The notes under the pieces were generated by a model, which worked only from the letters and a program-made list of their open reading frames with translations, searched no databases and was not told the origin of the DNA. Below are positions 1 to 5,548 of a stretch of 5,635 nucleotides of DNA, piece after piece. The first letter of the stretch is position 1. Each line of letters opens with the position of its first letter. The stretch is from Chitinivibrio sp051745065. Lineage in GTDB: Bacteria; Fibrobacterota; Chitinivibrionia; Chitinivibrionales; Chitinivibrionaceae. The position numbers were made by a program, and so were the translations under genes. The stretch is taken from assembly GCA_051745065.1 (NCBI GenBank), contig JBNJDQ010000144.1, forward strand, positions 1 through 5,635. The letters run 5' to 3'.

Positions 1-455
1 GGGATACGGTCGCGGGAGCGGTTCTTATCCCGGACGGCGTGTACTTTTGTATTGTACACAGTAATAAGAGAGTCCGCCTGCTTTTTATATCCCGCTGCCC
101 GGGCCACCTCCCGGAACTGACGGCAGAGATCGGAGTAGGACCGGGGTTTGTCAATTACCCTGAGAGGGATATTCAGTTTTCTGATCATTGCCAGCTTTCC
201 GGCCGGAGTGATGGGGGTTGTCAGTACAATGTCAGGTCGGAGTGCAACGAGGGATTCAATGTTGACAGTCAGGACATCTCCGATGCGTGCAGCCTCTTCA
301 AGGGGGGAATAGACCGTAGCTCCCACAATGAGAGAGTCTGCTTCGAGGGCCATGAGGTGGTAGTCAATTGCCGGTGAAAGGGATACAATCCGTTTGATCG
401 GTTGAGCTGTTGTCGCAGACAGAATGCACCATATTAAGAGAATGGACTTCTTCAT
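1..455 (-). CDS. BtuF-like ABC transporter substrate-binding protein, N-terminal part (runs off window)
   Basis: An open frame of 151 codons runs from ATG at 455 to the left edge with no stop, so only the N-terminal half is here. Residues 1-17 form a signal peptide (MKK, a hydrophobic core, then likely cleavage at TTA|QP). Cys10 follows Trp and does not make a lipobox, so a soluble periplasmic protein is expected. After cleavage the frame matches the periplasmic binding family of B12, haem and ferric-siderophore importers (BtuF/FhuD/FepB type). It has KRIVSLSPAIDYHLMAL at 21-37, where many relatives have Glu instead of Asp31, an IGD turn at 58-60, and NIESLVALRPDIVL at 65-78. Such proteins deliver a metal chelate or corrinoid to an inner-membrane permease. 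The start overlaps the stop of the upstream phosphodiesterase gene (TGATG), and AGGA lies 9 bases ahead of the ATG, so translation is probably coupled. The ligand cannot be told; permease and ATPase genes may lie beyond the edge. Confidence 0.85.
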   Translation of the reverse strand, partial: MKKSILLIWCILSATTAQPIKRIVSLSPAIDYHLMALEADSLIVGATVYSPLEEAARIGDVLTVNIESLVALRPDIVLTTPITPAGKLAMIRKLNIPLRVIDKPRSYSDLCRQFREVARAAGYKKQADSLITVYNTKVHAVRDKNRSRDRI

Positions 456-2740
456 CAGTATTCGATCCTGTTGTGAAAGACCCCGAGAAGTACCCGCAGG
501 AACCCTTCTGTGATCTGGTTGACTTCATCAAAGGTGAGAGTACATTCATCAAGCTGGCCGGCTTCGATTTTGGCATAGGTGATTCCCTTAATCAACTGGC
601 GAAGCTCAGCAACGGTTTCCCCTTTAAAGGTTCGTGATGCTGCCTCAATGGAATCGGCAAGCATGATGATTGCCGTTTCCGCAGACTGCGGCTTCGGACC
701 GGCATAGGTATAGTTGCCCCTGTCAATAATGTCCCGACTGTCGGTTTGTTCAAGGGCTTTATGGTAAAAATACTGCATGACTGAGTCGCCGTGATGCTGT
801 GCTATTGCTGATTGAATAATTTTGGGCAACTGGTGTTTGCGTGCCAGACAAAGCCCGTCATCAACATGGCGCAGGATTATCTCGACACTTTTATCCGGGG
901 CGAGATAATCATGGGGGTTTTCATTGGTGCGCTGATTCTCTATGAAATAGTTGGAATCCTTTGCCACTTTGCCGATGTCGTGATAGTACGCGGCGACACG
1001 GCAGAGCAGGGCGTTTGCCCCAATTTCATCAGCTGCTGATTCCGCAAGATTTGCAACAAGGATAGAGTGATTATATGTCCCGGGCGCCTTAATGGAAAGA
1101 CGTTTCATCAGGGGGTGACTCATATCGGCCAGCTCCAGAAGTTTCATGTCCGTGGTGATACTGAAGCGGGATTCAATGATCGGCAGAATAAGGATGGTGA
1201 TTATAACGGAGAATATTACGTCGGAAACGGCGTAGAGAGAGGCAAACATAAAGAGTCGTGGGGTGATTTTGTATCCCGAAACAAGGCCCAGGGTTACGAC
1301 AAGGGTGTTAATGAGGGTCAGGGTTAAAACCAGGGAGAGATAATCACGTCTGTACCGGACTTTATTTGCAATGTACGATGCGGCCCCGCCCGTAATAAGG
1401 ATCTTGATGGTTGATATAAAGTTGAAGTCCGTGGTCATGCCCAGGTAGATAGCAAAAAAGAGGGTCAGGAGAAGCCCGTTTTCACGGTTGAAAAGTATGG
1501 ATACCATGAGAATTGACACCAGCATGGGTATACCGTTAAAAACAAGATTAAAGCTGGAAAATCCGTCGTGGCTGTTAAAAAAAAGCATGGGAAAGAAGAG
1601 GTACGAGCCCCGTATAATGAGCAGCTGCAGAGAAACAATGAGAACAAGGAGCAGAAAATACGTGTCACTGGCAATCTGAGTGGGTATAAAATGCTTGATG
1701 AAAGAAAAAATCAGAAATGAGACAATCAGCAGCAGCAACAGCGAGGCGGCATTGCGGATTAAGAGGTTTGTTTCAGTTTCGGGCTTGCCCTTTTTCTCGA
1801 TTTCCTTCAGCCGGCTGAGAATTTCCTCGGTTTTTTCGTCCACCCGCTGATGCTTGCGGATAATTTCGACATTTTTAATCACCTTGGTTTTTACTGTATC
1901 TATGTTGGCAAGAGCAGCTGTGAGGCGCTGTCTGGTTGCCGCTGTATCAAGGCTGATGCTGGGGGCGATAGTATGCTCCATTATTTTATACAGGGCAGAA
2001 CGGAAACTGATTTCATCGGATCCTTCGGGGAGTGATATTTCTGAAATGATATCATCGTAGAGATCAGGCAGGGTATGAAGGGAATCCTGGTGAACGGTTC
2101 TTTCCGTTGAGTCGGATACAAGGGTTATGTATCGATTGTTTTTTCGTCTGAGAAGATGGTTTATGTGTGGCTTGCTTCCGGCGGTATCCGCCACGGTCGT
2201 GCGGATTCCCTCGCGCATTCGCCGACGAAGATAATAGTCAAGGGTGTCGAGTTTTGCGGTGTATTTACTGAGGGCGAAAAATTCCCGACTGTTCAGCAGA
2301 GGATGGGGTGAGGGAGGCAGAACTGTATTGCCGGTGTCCTGTTCAGCAGTATCCTGCCGGGGAAAGGTGTAGGTGCTCAGATCCCTCTTGAGGCCTTTAA
2401 ACATACTCTTCCATTCAGAGAGAAGAGAATCCTCTTTTGTATGTGAATACCGGAAAACGGGAAGCACCTCGGAGCGGACCCGCCGGCGTTCTGCGGCAAG
2501 GAGTGCTGAGTCCTTGGGTACGGTAAATGTCGTCGGAGCGATCACCGTTTTGGATGAAACCTCTCCTTCGGAAGGGTAGGTTTCTATGAAGGCTTTATTC
2601 TGATAGGGAAAAGTGAGTATCAGGGTGATAATAAAAAGAATGAAAGCAGCGACAAAGGTGTATCGGGAACCTTCATTTCGGTAATCCCTGCCTCTGTTCA
2701 GATGTGTGATTGTCCGGGTGTTTTTGTTTTGTGTTTTCAT
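455..2740 (-). CDS. pgpH: PgpH-like membrane HD-domain cyclic-di-AMP phosphodiesterase
   Basis: A complete 761-residue protein of the 7TMR-HD family (PgpH/YqfF), whose studied members hydrolyse c-di-AMP to pApA at the cytoplasmic membrane. A basic cytoplasmic N-terminus precedes one membrane helix (about 29-44). A large extracytoplasmic 7TMR-HDED-type domain (about 45-325) contains a Pro-rich stretch near 141-148. About seven hydrophobic segments follow (roughly 328-520), then a cytoplasmic HD domain. The metal ligands expected for an active enzyme are all visible: His558 in GTYNHS, His587-Asp588 in HDIGK, His625, the His649-His650 pair in AQHHGDS, and Asp696 in MLADS. Length and domain order are normal for the family. 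The start has GGGGGA 7 bases ahead, which a stem can mask. The gene lies 41 bases after the LysM gene and overlaps the BtuF-like gene by one base. The usual phoH/ybeY neighbours are not seen here. The substrate is inferred from the family. Confidence 0.93.
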   Translation of the reverse strand: MKTQNKNTRTITHLNRGRDYRNEGSRYTFVAAFILFIITLILTFPYQNKAFIETYPSEGEVSSKTVIAPTTFTVPKDSALLAAERRRVRSEVLPVFRYSHTKEDSLLSEWKSMFKGLKRDLSTYTFPRQDTAEQDTGNTVLPPSPHPLLNSREFFALSKYTAKLDTLDYYLRRRMREGIRTTVADTAGSKPHINHLLRRKNNRYITLVSDSTERTVHQDSLHTLPDLYDDIISEISLPEGSDEISFRSALYKIMEHTIAPSISLDTAATRQRLTAALANIDTVKTKVIKNVEIIRKHQRVDEKTEEILSRLKEIEKKGKPETETNLLIRNAASLLLLLIVSFLIFSFIKHFIPTQIASDTYFLLLVLIVSLQLLIIRGSYLFFPMLFFNSHDGFSSFNLVFNGIPMLVSILMVSILFNRENGLLLTLFFAIYLGMTTDFNFISTIKILITGGAASYIANKVRYRRDYLSLVLTLTLINTLVVTLGLVSGYKITPRLFMFASLYAVSDVIFSVIITILILPIIESRFSITTDMKLLELADMSHPLMKRLSIKAPGTYNHSILVANLAESAADEIGANALLCRVAAYYHDIGKVAKDSNYFIENQRTNENPHDYLAPDKSVEIILRHVDDGLCLARKHQLPKIIQSAIAQHHGDSVMQYFYHKALEQTDSRDIIDRGNYTYAGPKPQSAETAIIMLADSIEAASRTFKGETVAELRQLIKGITYAKIEAGQLDECTLTFDEVNQITEGFLRVLLGVFHNRIEY

Positions 2741-2747
2741 AGAAGGA

Positions 2748-2774
2748 TCCCCCGAAACGGTCTGTCCCGGGGGA
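2748..2774 (-). promoter_or_regulatory. Stem able to mask the pgpH ribosome binding site
   Basis: Within the 41-base gap between the LysM and pgpH genes, the minus strand carries TCCCCC (2774-2769) and GGGGGA (2753-2748), separated by 15 bases. They can form a perfect six-pair stem. The 3' arm is the only Shine-Dalgarno-like sequence ahead of the pgpH ATG, with 7 bases between them. No U-run follows, so it is not an intrinsic terminator. It may dampen translation of pgpH relative to the upstream envelope genes, which is inference from base pairing alone. Confidence 0.4.
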
Positions 2775-2781
2775 AATGTAT

Positions 2782-3522
2782 TCAGCGGGGGATGTCGACA
2801 ACCTGTCCGGGGAAGATAAGATCCTGCGGACGATCGTATTTGGGTTCATCCACAATCCGTTTATACCGATCATAGCTCTGATCGATCATGCTTTTGTTTG
2901 CGCGGTAGAGCTCGGGCCAGCGTGTCGCATCGCTGTAGACTTCTTCATACCCTGAAATGCGGTACAGGCAGTCCTTCTTACCGGTTCTGTCCTTAACCAC
3001 GTAGCTTGTAATCATGTCGGGAAGATGGTTCTTTACCCGCTCAAGAAGATTGTCAAGCTCTTTGATAGCATCGCGGATTTCCCACAGGAGGGATACAGGC
3101 TTTGCCTTGAGAGCGTTGATACGGTCTTCGTTGGCTGAAATATCTGCCTTGCGTCGCAACAATTCTTCCGGAGTAAGACCAAGAAGAAGATTGAGATTGT
3201 CTTTGATCTCTGAAATTTCTTCCTTTGCTGCAGCGATATCAGCTTCAGTTATTCCGAGAATATCATATTTTTCCTGAATAACTGCAGCAATTTCCTGGTC
3301 AAGCTGGGTAAGCAGGGCATTCAGACTGTCGATTTTTACCTGTTCTGCATTGATCTCTCTCTTCAGTTTCTGCTCTTTATCAAGGGCAGACTGGAGTTCA
3401 ATATTATATGTTTCAATGCTCATGGTGTCATACTCCTGCGGGTTTTGCTCGTACTGCCACGCAAACGTATTTGAAACCATTACACAAAGAACTGCAAATA
3501 ATGCCAGTATTCCGTGTTTCAT
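2782..3522 (-). CDS. Exported coiled-coil protein with C-terminal LysM-like domain
   Basis: A complete 246-residue protein. Residues 1-21 form a signal peptide with probable cleavage at TFA|WQ, so the protein is exported. Residues of about 35-168 are rich in Glu, Lys, Leu, Ile and Ala with heptad-like spacing, which predicts long helical or coiled-coil structure. The C-terminus (about 173-245) resembles LysM: SYVVKDRTG at 173-181, then WPELYRANKSMID at 202-214, then DLIFPGQVVDIP at 234-245. LysM modules bind N-acetylglucosamine-containing glycans, so peptidoglycan binding in the periplasm is likely. The module is divergent: the canonical GDTL is replaced, and about 19 residues, several charged or Tyr, separate the MID helix from DLIFPGQ. 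The start is supported by AAGGGGA about 7 bases ahead of the ATG. The gene begins 20 bases after the lipoprotein gene and is probably cotranscribed with it. The precise role is unknown. Confidence 0.85.
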   Translation of the reverse strand: MKHGILALFAVLCVMVSNTFAWQYEQNPQEYDTMSIETYNIELQSALDKEQKLKREINAEQVKIDSLNALLTQLDQEIAAVIQEKYDILGITEADIAAAKEEISEIKDNLNLLLGLTPEELLRRKADISANEDRINALKAKPVSLLWEIRDAIKELDNLLERVKNHLPDMITSYVVKDRTGKKDCLYRISGYEEVYSDATRWPELYRANKSMIDQSYDRYKRIVDEPKYDRPQDLIFPGQVVDIPR

Positions 3523-3542
3523 TCTATTTCCCCTTTACCCTA

Positions 3543-3818
3543 TTAATTGTTTCTTTCTTCCATTTTCTTTTCGATATCGTCGCGCTCTTCCTTGTGACGA
3601 TCCAGTGTTCCCTGCTTGGCTTCCACCTGCTGCTCAAGCTTTCTGCGTTCTTCAACCTTCTGGTACTTGGTTTGCTCGGCGCTCTTTGCAGCACCGCGGG
3701 CATCTTCCAGTCTGTTCAGCTGAGCTTCGTCAGGATGTTTTGTACAACCGGTGAGCATGAGCGCACTTACTGCTGCGCCTGCTGCAGTCAGCTTGAAAAG
3801 GCGTTTCCCTAATTTCAT
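3543..3818 (-). CDS. Small coiled-coil lipoprotein
   Basis: A 91-residue protein with a textbook lipoprotein signal: basic MKLGKR, a hydrophobic stretch from about residue 8 to 21, and lipobox LTGC with Cys25 as the predicted lipidated residue. Thr26-Lys27 follow Cys, with no Asp at +2. By the Lol sorting rule of enterics this points to the outer membrane, if the rule holds here. The mature part of about 67 residues is almost all charged and helical, with Glu/Lys/Arg/Gln heptads (about 31-89), so it should form a coiled coil resembling Lpp-type or other small envelope tethers. No known family is recognised with confidence. The start is fixed by AGAGGAG a few bases upstream of the ATG at 3818. 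It is the first gene of the operon, and its coiled coil together with that of the next gene makes physical partnership between the two plausible, though unproven. Confidence 0.85.
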   Translation of the reverse strand: MKLGKRLFKLTAAGAAVSALMLTGCTKHPDEAQLNRLEDARGAAKSAEQTKYQKVEERRKLEQQVEAKQGTLDRHKEERDDIEKKMEERNN

Positions 3819-3867
3819 ATCAAACTCCTCTAATCTGTTATTAGAAATTTAATTATATCAAAACAGT

Positions 3868-3896
3868 AATATAATCACATATACTGTCGTTTTCAA
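3868..3896 (-). promoter_or_regulatory. Sigma-70-type promoter of the lipoprotein-LysM-pgpH operon
   Basis: On the minus strand TTGAAA (3896-3891) and TATATT (3873-3868) are separated by exactly 17 bases. Each hexamer matches the consensus at five of six positions. Transcription would begin near 3861, giving a leader of about 43 bases with the AGAGGAG site near its end. The surrounding 3840-3960 stretch is strongly AT-rich, as expected of a promoter region. Confidence 0.6.
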
Positions 3897-3919
3897 TTAA
3901 AATATTCTTTCTGACTAAA

Positions 3920-3948
3920 ATAATTACTTTCAACCCTTCTTATGTCAA
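3920..3948 (-). promoter_or_regulatory. Second, upstream sigma-70-type promoter candidate
   Basis: A perfect TTGACA (minus strand, 3948-3943) is followed after 17 bases by AATTAT (3925-3920), which matches the -10 consensus at four of six positions. It lies about 52 bases upstream of the stronger candidate, pointing the same way, so the operon may have tandem promoters. The weak -10 in AT-rich sequence lowers confidence. Confidence 0.35.
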
Positions 3949-3962
3949 TAAATAAATGATCA

Positions 3963-4059
3963 ATGCAGTAATTTGCTTTCGTGCTTATGCACGGGCGGGC
4001 CAGCCTTTCGCACACCGTACGCAGGGTGCGGAGCTTTCGCCTCCCGCCGTGTACTGCAT
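3963..4059 (-). other. Large imperfect palindrome, candidate structured RNA or palindromic repeat
   Basis: Starting three bases past the hprA stop is a 97-base element with nested pairing. The outer arms 3963-3970 and 4052-4059 are perfectly complementary over 8 bases. The inner arms 3990-3999 and 4043-4051 pair over 9 bases with one bulge (G3995). On the right the two arms are contiguous; on the left a 19-base insert separates them and can itself fold as GTGC-loop-GCAC. The central part holds another hairpin (about 4011-4030, CGCACC against GGTGTG on the minus strand) and CGAAAG loop-like motifs. No U-run follows on either strand, so it is not a standard intrinsic terminator. It could protect the 3' end of hprA mRNA, be a small RNA or cis-regulatory leader, or be a dispersed palindromic repeat. 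It matches no riboswitch class I recognise. Confidence 0.5.
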
Positions 4060-4061
4060 CT

Positions 4062-5027
4062 TTACTTCCTGTTGACGATGTTCTGCCCGCGTCCCTGGAG
4101 GTACGAACGCAGATTCTCTTCGGTGATTTTAAGGGCCCGGGTTCGTGCTTCCAGGCTTGCCCAGGCGATGTGGGGGGTAATGGTACAGCGTGGATTTTCA
4201 ATCAATGGAGAGCCCGTGCGGGGCGGTTCTTCACAAAGAACGTCCACAGCAGCCCGGGCCGGGCGGCCCGCATCGAGAGCGTCGGAAAGGGCCTGCTCAT
4301 TTATGAGCTGTCCGCGCCCGGTATTAACGAGAACGCTTCCTTCCTTAAATGCCTGCAGGCTCGATTTGTTGATCATCTCTTCGGTCTGCGGAGTCAGCGG
4401 GCAGCACAGAGCGGTGAAATCCGCCCGGTGAAAGAGGTCTTCCCGGGATGGAGTGAATTCAATGGCCTTTTCTGCAGAGTCTTCCGGGATCGTTCTGGTC
4501 TGACAGAGCACCTTCATGCCGAAGGCGACCCCGATACGGGCAACGGCCTGTCCGATATGACCGTATCCCACAATGCCGAGGGTTTTCCCCGCAAGCTCAC
4601 GCAGGGGGTATTTCCAGTAGCAAAACTGCTCCGCCCGTTCCCAGTCCCCCGCTTTTACGGAAGCGGAATGTTCGCTCACGCGATTGGTCTGGTGTAGAAT
4701 GTGGGCAAATATCATCTGCGCAACGGAGTCCGTGCTGTAGGCGGGAACATTTGCCACATCCACGCCGCACTGCCGGGCGTATTCTGTATCAACATTATTG
4801 ACTCCCGTTGCAGTCACGGCGATGTACTTTAGATTGGGCAGCTGCGAGAGAACATCTTTGTCCAGAACGACCTTGTTGATGACCGCAATATCCGCATCCT
4901 TCAAACGGGCAACGGTCTCCTTCGGCGCGGTTCTGTCATGGACCGTGAAATGCCCCATATTGGATAGATTCTTCCACGAGAGATCTCCCGGGTTCAGGGC
5001 GAATCCGTCGAGAACGACTATGTTCAT
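4062..5027 (-). CDS. hprA: D-2-hydroxyacid dehydrogenase, glycerate dehydrogenase / hydroxypyruvate reductase type
   Basis: A 321-residue protein, normal length for the D-isomer-specific 2-hydroxyacid dehydrogenases. It interconverts hydroxypyruvate and D-glycerate, or a similar 2-keto acid, with NAD(P)H in the cytoplasm. The N-terminus MNIVVLDGFALNPGDLSW and NVPAYSTDSVAQ (93-104) are typical of the HprA subgroup. The Rossmann motif is GYGHIG at 154-159. The catalytic trio is Arg238 in NTGRG, Glu267 in CEEP, and His286 in TPHIAW. The end of the second Rossmann strand reads CQTRT (175-179) and lacks the Asp usual in strictly NAD-dependent members, so cofactor preference is open. An upstream in-frame Met at 5060 is rejected: AAGGAGGA sits just ahead of the Met at 5027, and the 11 extra residues are not family-like. 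The gene stands alone, divergent from the tRNA genes. Confidence 0.93.
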   Translation of the reverse strand: MNIVVLDGFALNPGDLSWKNLSNMGHFTVHDRTAPKETVARLKDADIAVINKVVLDKDVLSQLPNLKYIAVTATGVNNVDTEYARQCGVDVANVPAYSTDSVAQMIFAHILHQTNRVSEHSASVKAGDWERAEQFCYWKYPLRELAGKTLGIVGYGHIGQAVARIGVAFGMKVLCQTRTIPEDSAEKAIEFTPSREDLFHRADFTALCCPLTPQTEEMINKSSLQAFKEGSVLVNTGRGQLINEQALSDALDAGRPARAAVDVLCEEPPRTGSPLIENPRCTITPHIAWASLEARTRALKITEENLRSYLQGRGQNIVNRK

Positions 5028-5030
5028 ACT

Positions 5031-5038
5031 TCCTCCTT
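5031..5038 (-). promoter_or_regulatory. Strong ribosome binding site that sets the hprA start
   Basis: The minus strand reads AAGGAGGA, a near-perfect anti-16S match, ending three bases before the ATG at 5027. This fixes the start at MNIVV rather than at the in-frame Met 33 bases upstream, which would place the site inside the coding region. Confidence 0.85.
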
Positions 5039-5082
5039 TTTTATTAAAAATATACCTCACACCACGGGGCGGTATCCGAAAT

Positions 5083-5094
5083 GTTCCCGGAAAC
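5083..5094. promoter_or_regulatory. Short near-perfect dyad between hprA and the tRNA genes
   Basis: GTTCCCGGAAAC is a 12-base dyad with a single non-complementary pair. It lies about 56 bases upstream of the hprA start, where an operator would be plausible. No regulator gene is visible nearby and no clear hprA promoter could be placed around it, so this is only a weak candidate. Confidence 0.2.
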
Positions 5095-5112
5095 GGAAAT
5101 TTTGAATATTTT

Positions 5113-5141
5113 TTGCAATTTATTCTGCCCTGAATTATTTT
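5113..5141 (+). promoter_or_regulatory. Possible promoter of the tRNA pair
   Basis: TTGCAA (5113-5118) and TATTTT (5136-5141) are 17 bases apart, each matching the sigma-70 consensus at four of six positions. Transcription would begin near 5148, about 15 bases before the tRNA-Arg gene, a normal distance for a tRNA transcript. The hexamers are only moderate. Confidence 0.4.
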
Positions 5142-5162
5142 ATGGCCGTTGTTAAAGACGAC

Positions 5163-5236
5163 GCACCCTTAGCTCAGTTGGATAGAGCAACGGATTTCTA
5201 ATCCGTAGGTCAGAGGTTCGAATCCTCTAGGGTGTA
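5163..5236 (+). tRNA. tRNA-Arg (anticodon TCT)
   Basis: A 74-base cloverleaf. The acceptor arms GCACCCT (5163-5169) and AGGGTGT (5229-5235) pair with a G-U at the terminal position, and the discriminator is A5236. A typical D-arm (AGCTCAGTTGGATAGAGC) follows. The anticodon stem ACGGA/TCCGT encloses loop TTTCTAA, giving anticodon TCT, which reads AGA/AGG arginine codons. The T-arm is AGAGG-TTCGAAT-CCTCT. No CCA is encoded: AAAA follows, so CCA must be added by nucleotidyltransferase. It lies 10 bases before the tRNA-Ala gene and is probably cotranscribed with it. Confidence 0.95.
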
Positions 5237-5246
5237 AAAAGAATAT

Positions 5247-5322
5247 GGGGCTGTAGCTCAGCTGGGAGAGCGCGACGCTGGCAGCGTTGAGGTCAGGGGT
5301 TCGAACCCCCTCAGCTCCACCA
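5247..5322 (+). tRNA. tRNA-Ala (anticodon GGC)
   Basis: A 76-base cloverleaf. The acceptor arms GGGGCTG and CAGCTCC include the G3-U70 pair that is the identity element for alanyl-tRNA synthetase. The discriminator is A5319, followed by an encoded CCA (5320-5322). The anticodon stem CGACG/CGTTG holds loop CTGGCAG, so the anticodon is GGC, reading GCC and GCU. The T-arm is CAGGGG-TTCGAA-CCCCCT-like. It is the second gene of a two-tRNA cluster. No clear intrinsic terminator follows, only T-rich stretches near 5358-5365 and 5372-5377. Confidence 0.96.
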
Positions 5323-5461
5323 TTCTTTCTGTCAATCATTCATAGTATCGATATTCCTCTTTTTTATCTCTGTTTTTTGTATGTATTCTCCCTGCGCACC
5401 TTTGTGTATGCCCGGATTCTTCCCGTTCGGGGTTTTCCTGATCAGTGATGCCTGTCCATTG

Positions 5462-5498
5462 CAGGAAATGCGTGCCGTGTTGCGTTGCATATTTCCTG
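5462..5498 (+). repeat. Inverted repeat with 8-bp perfect stem
   Basis: CAGGAAAT (5462-5469) and ATTTCCTG (5491-5498) are perfect reverse complements separated by 21 bases. An alternative shorter pairing, ATGC (5468-5471) with GCAT (5487-5490), lies at the base of the loop. It is followed by AAAAG rather than a T-run on the plus strand, so it is not a terminator in that direction. It could be a leader hairpin or a protein-binding dyad. Confidence 0.35.
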
Positions 5499-5506
5499 AT
5501 AAAAGT

Positions 5507-5539
5507 ACTCCCCGGGGGCTTTGGGCAAAGGAGGAGAGT
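5507..5539 (+). promoter_or_regulatory. Hairpin that can fold over a strong Shine-Dalgarno sequence
   Basis: AAAGGAGG at 5527-5534 is a near-perfect ribosome binding sequence on the plus strand. It is embedded in a two-part hairpin. The inner stem CTTTG/CAAAG (5519-5523 with 5526-5530) has a two-base loop as drawn. The outer stem pairs 5507-5513 with 5533-5539 with one mismatch. Both arms overlap the ribosome binding sequence. The only starts downstream are GTG at 5538, which is too close, and ATG at 5549, which is rather far at 14 bases, so its use is uncertain. Confidence 0.3.
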
Positions 5540-5548
5540 GCAGAAAGA

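Noticed and set aside
3350..3812. Two 134-codon plus-strand frames opposite the LysM and lipoprotein genes
   Set aside because: Both are antisense to genes with clear signal peptides and ribosome binding sites. Their Phe/Leu/Cys-rich translations are the usual mirror of Glu/Lys-rich coiled coils.
3963..4059. Integron attC site or intrinsic terminator as an explanation of the palindrome
   Set aside because: The attC core sites (GTTRRRY/RYYYAAC) are absent at the ends, and no T-run follows on either strand.
3981..4697. 238-codon plus-strand frame opposite hprA
   Set aside because: Antisense shadow: the minus strand encodes an intact dehydrogenase with all catalytic residues.
5028..5060. Upstream in-frame start for hprA adding 11 residues
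   Set aside because: The extension would contain the AAGGAGGA ribosome binding site as coding sequence, and family members begin at the MNIVVLDG position.
5421..5436. Terminator-like TCCC-GTTC-GGGG followed by TTTT after the tRNA genes
   Set aside because: The stem is only three to four pairs and lies about 100 bases past tRNA-Ala; too weak to call.
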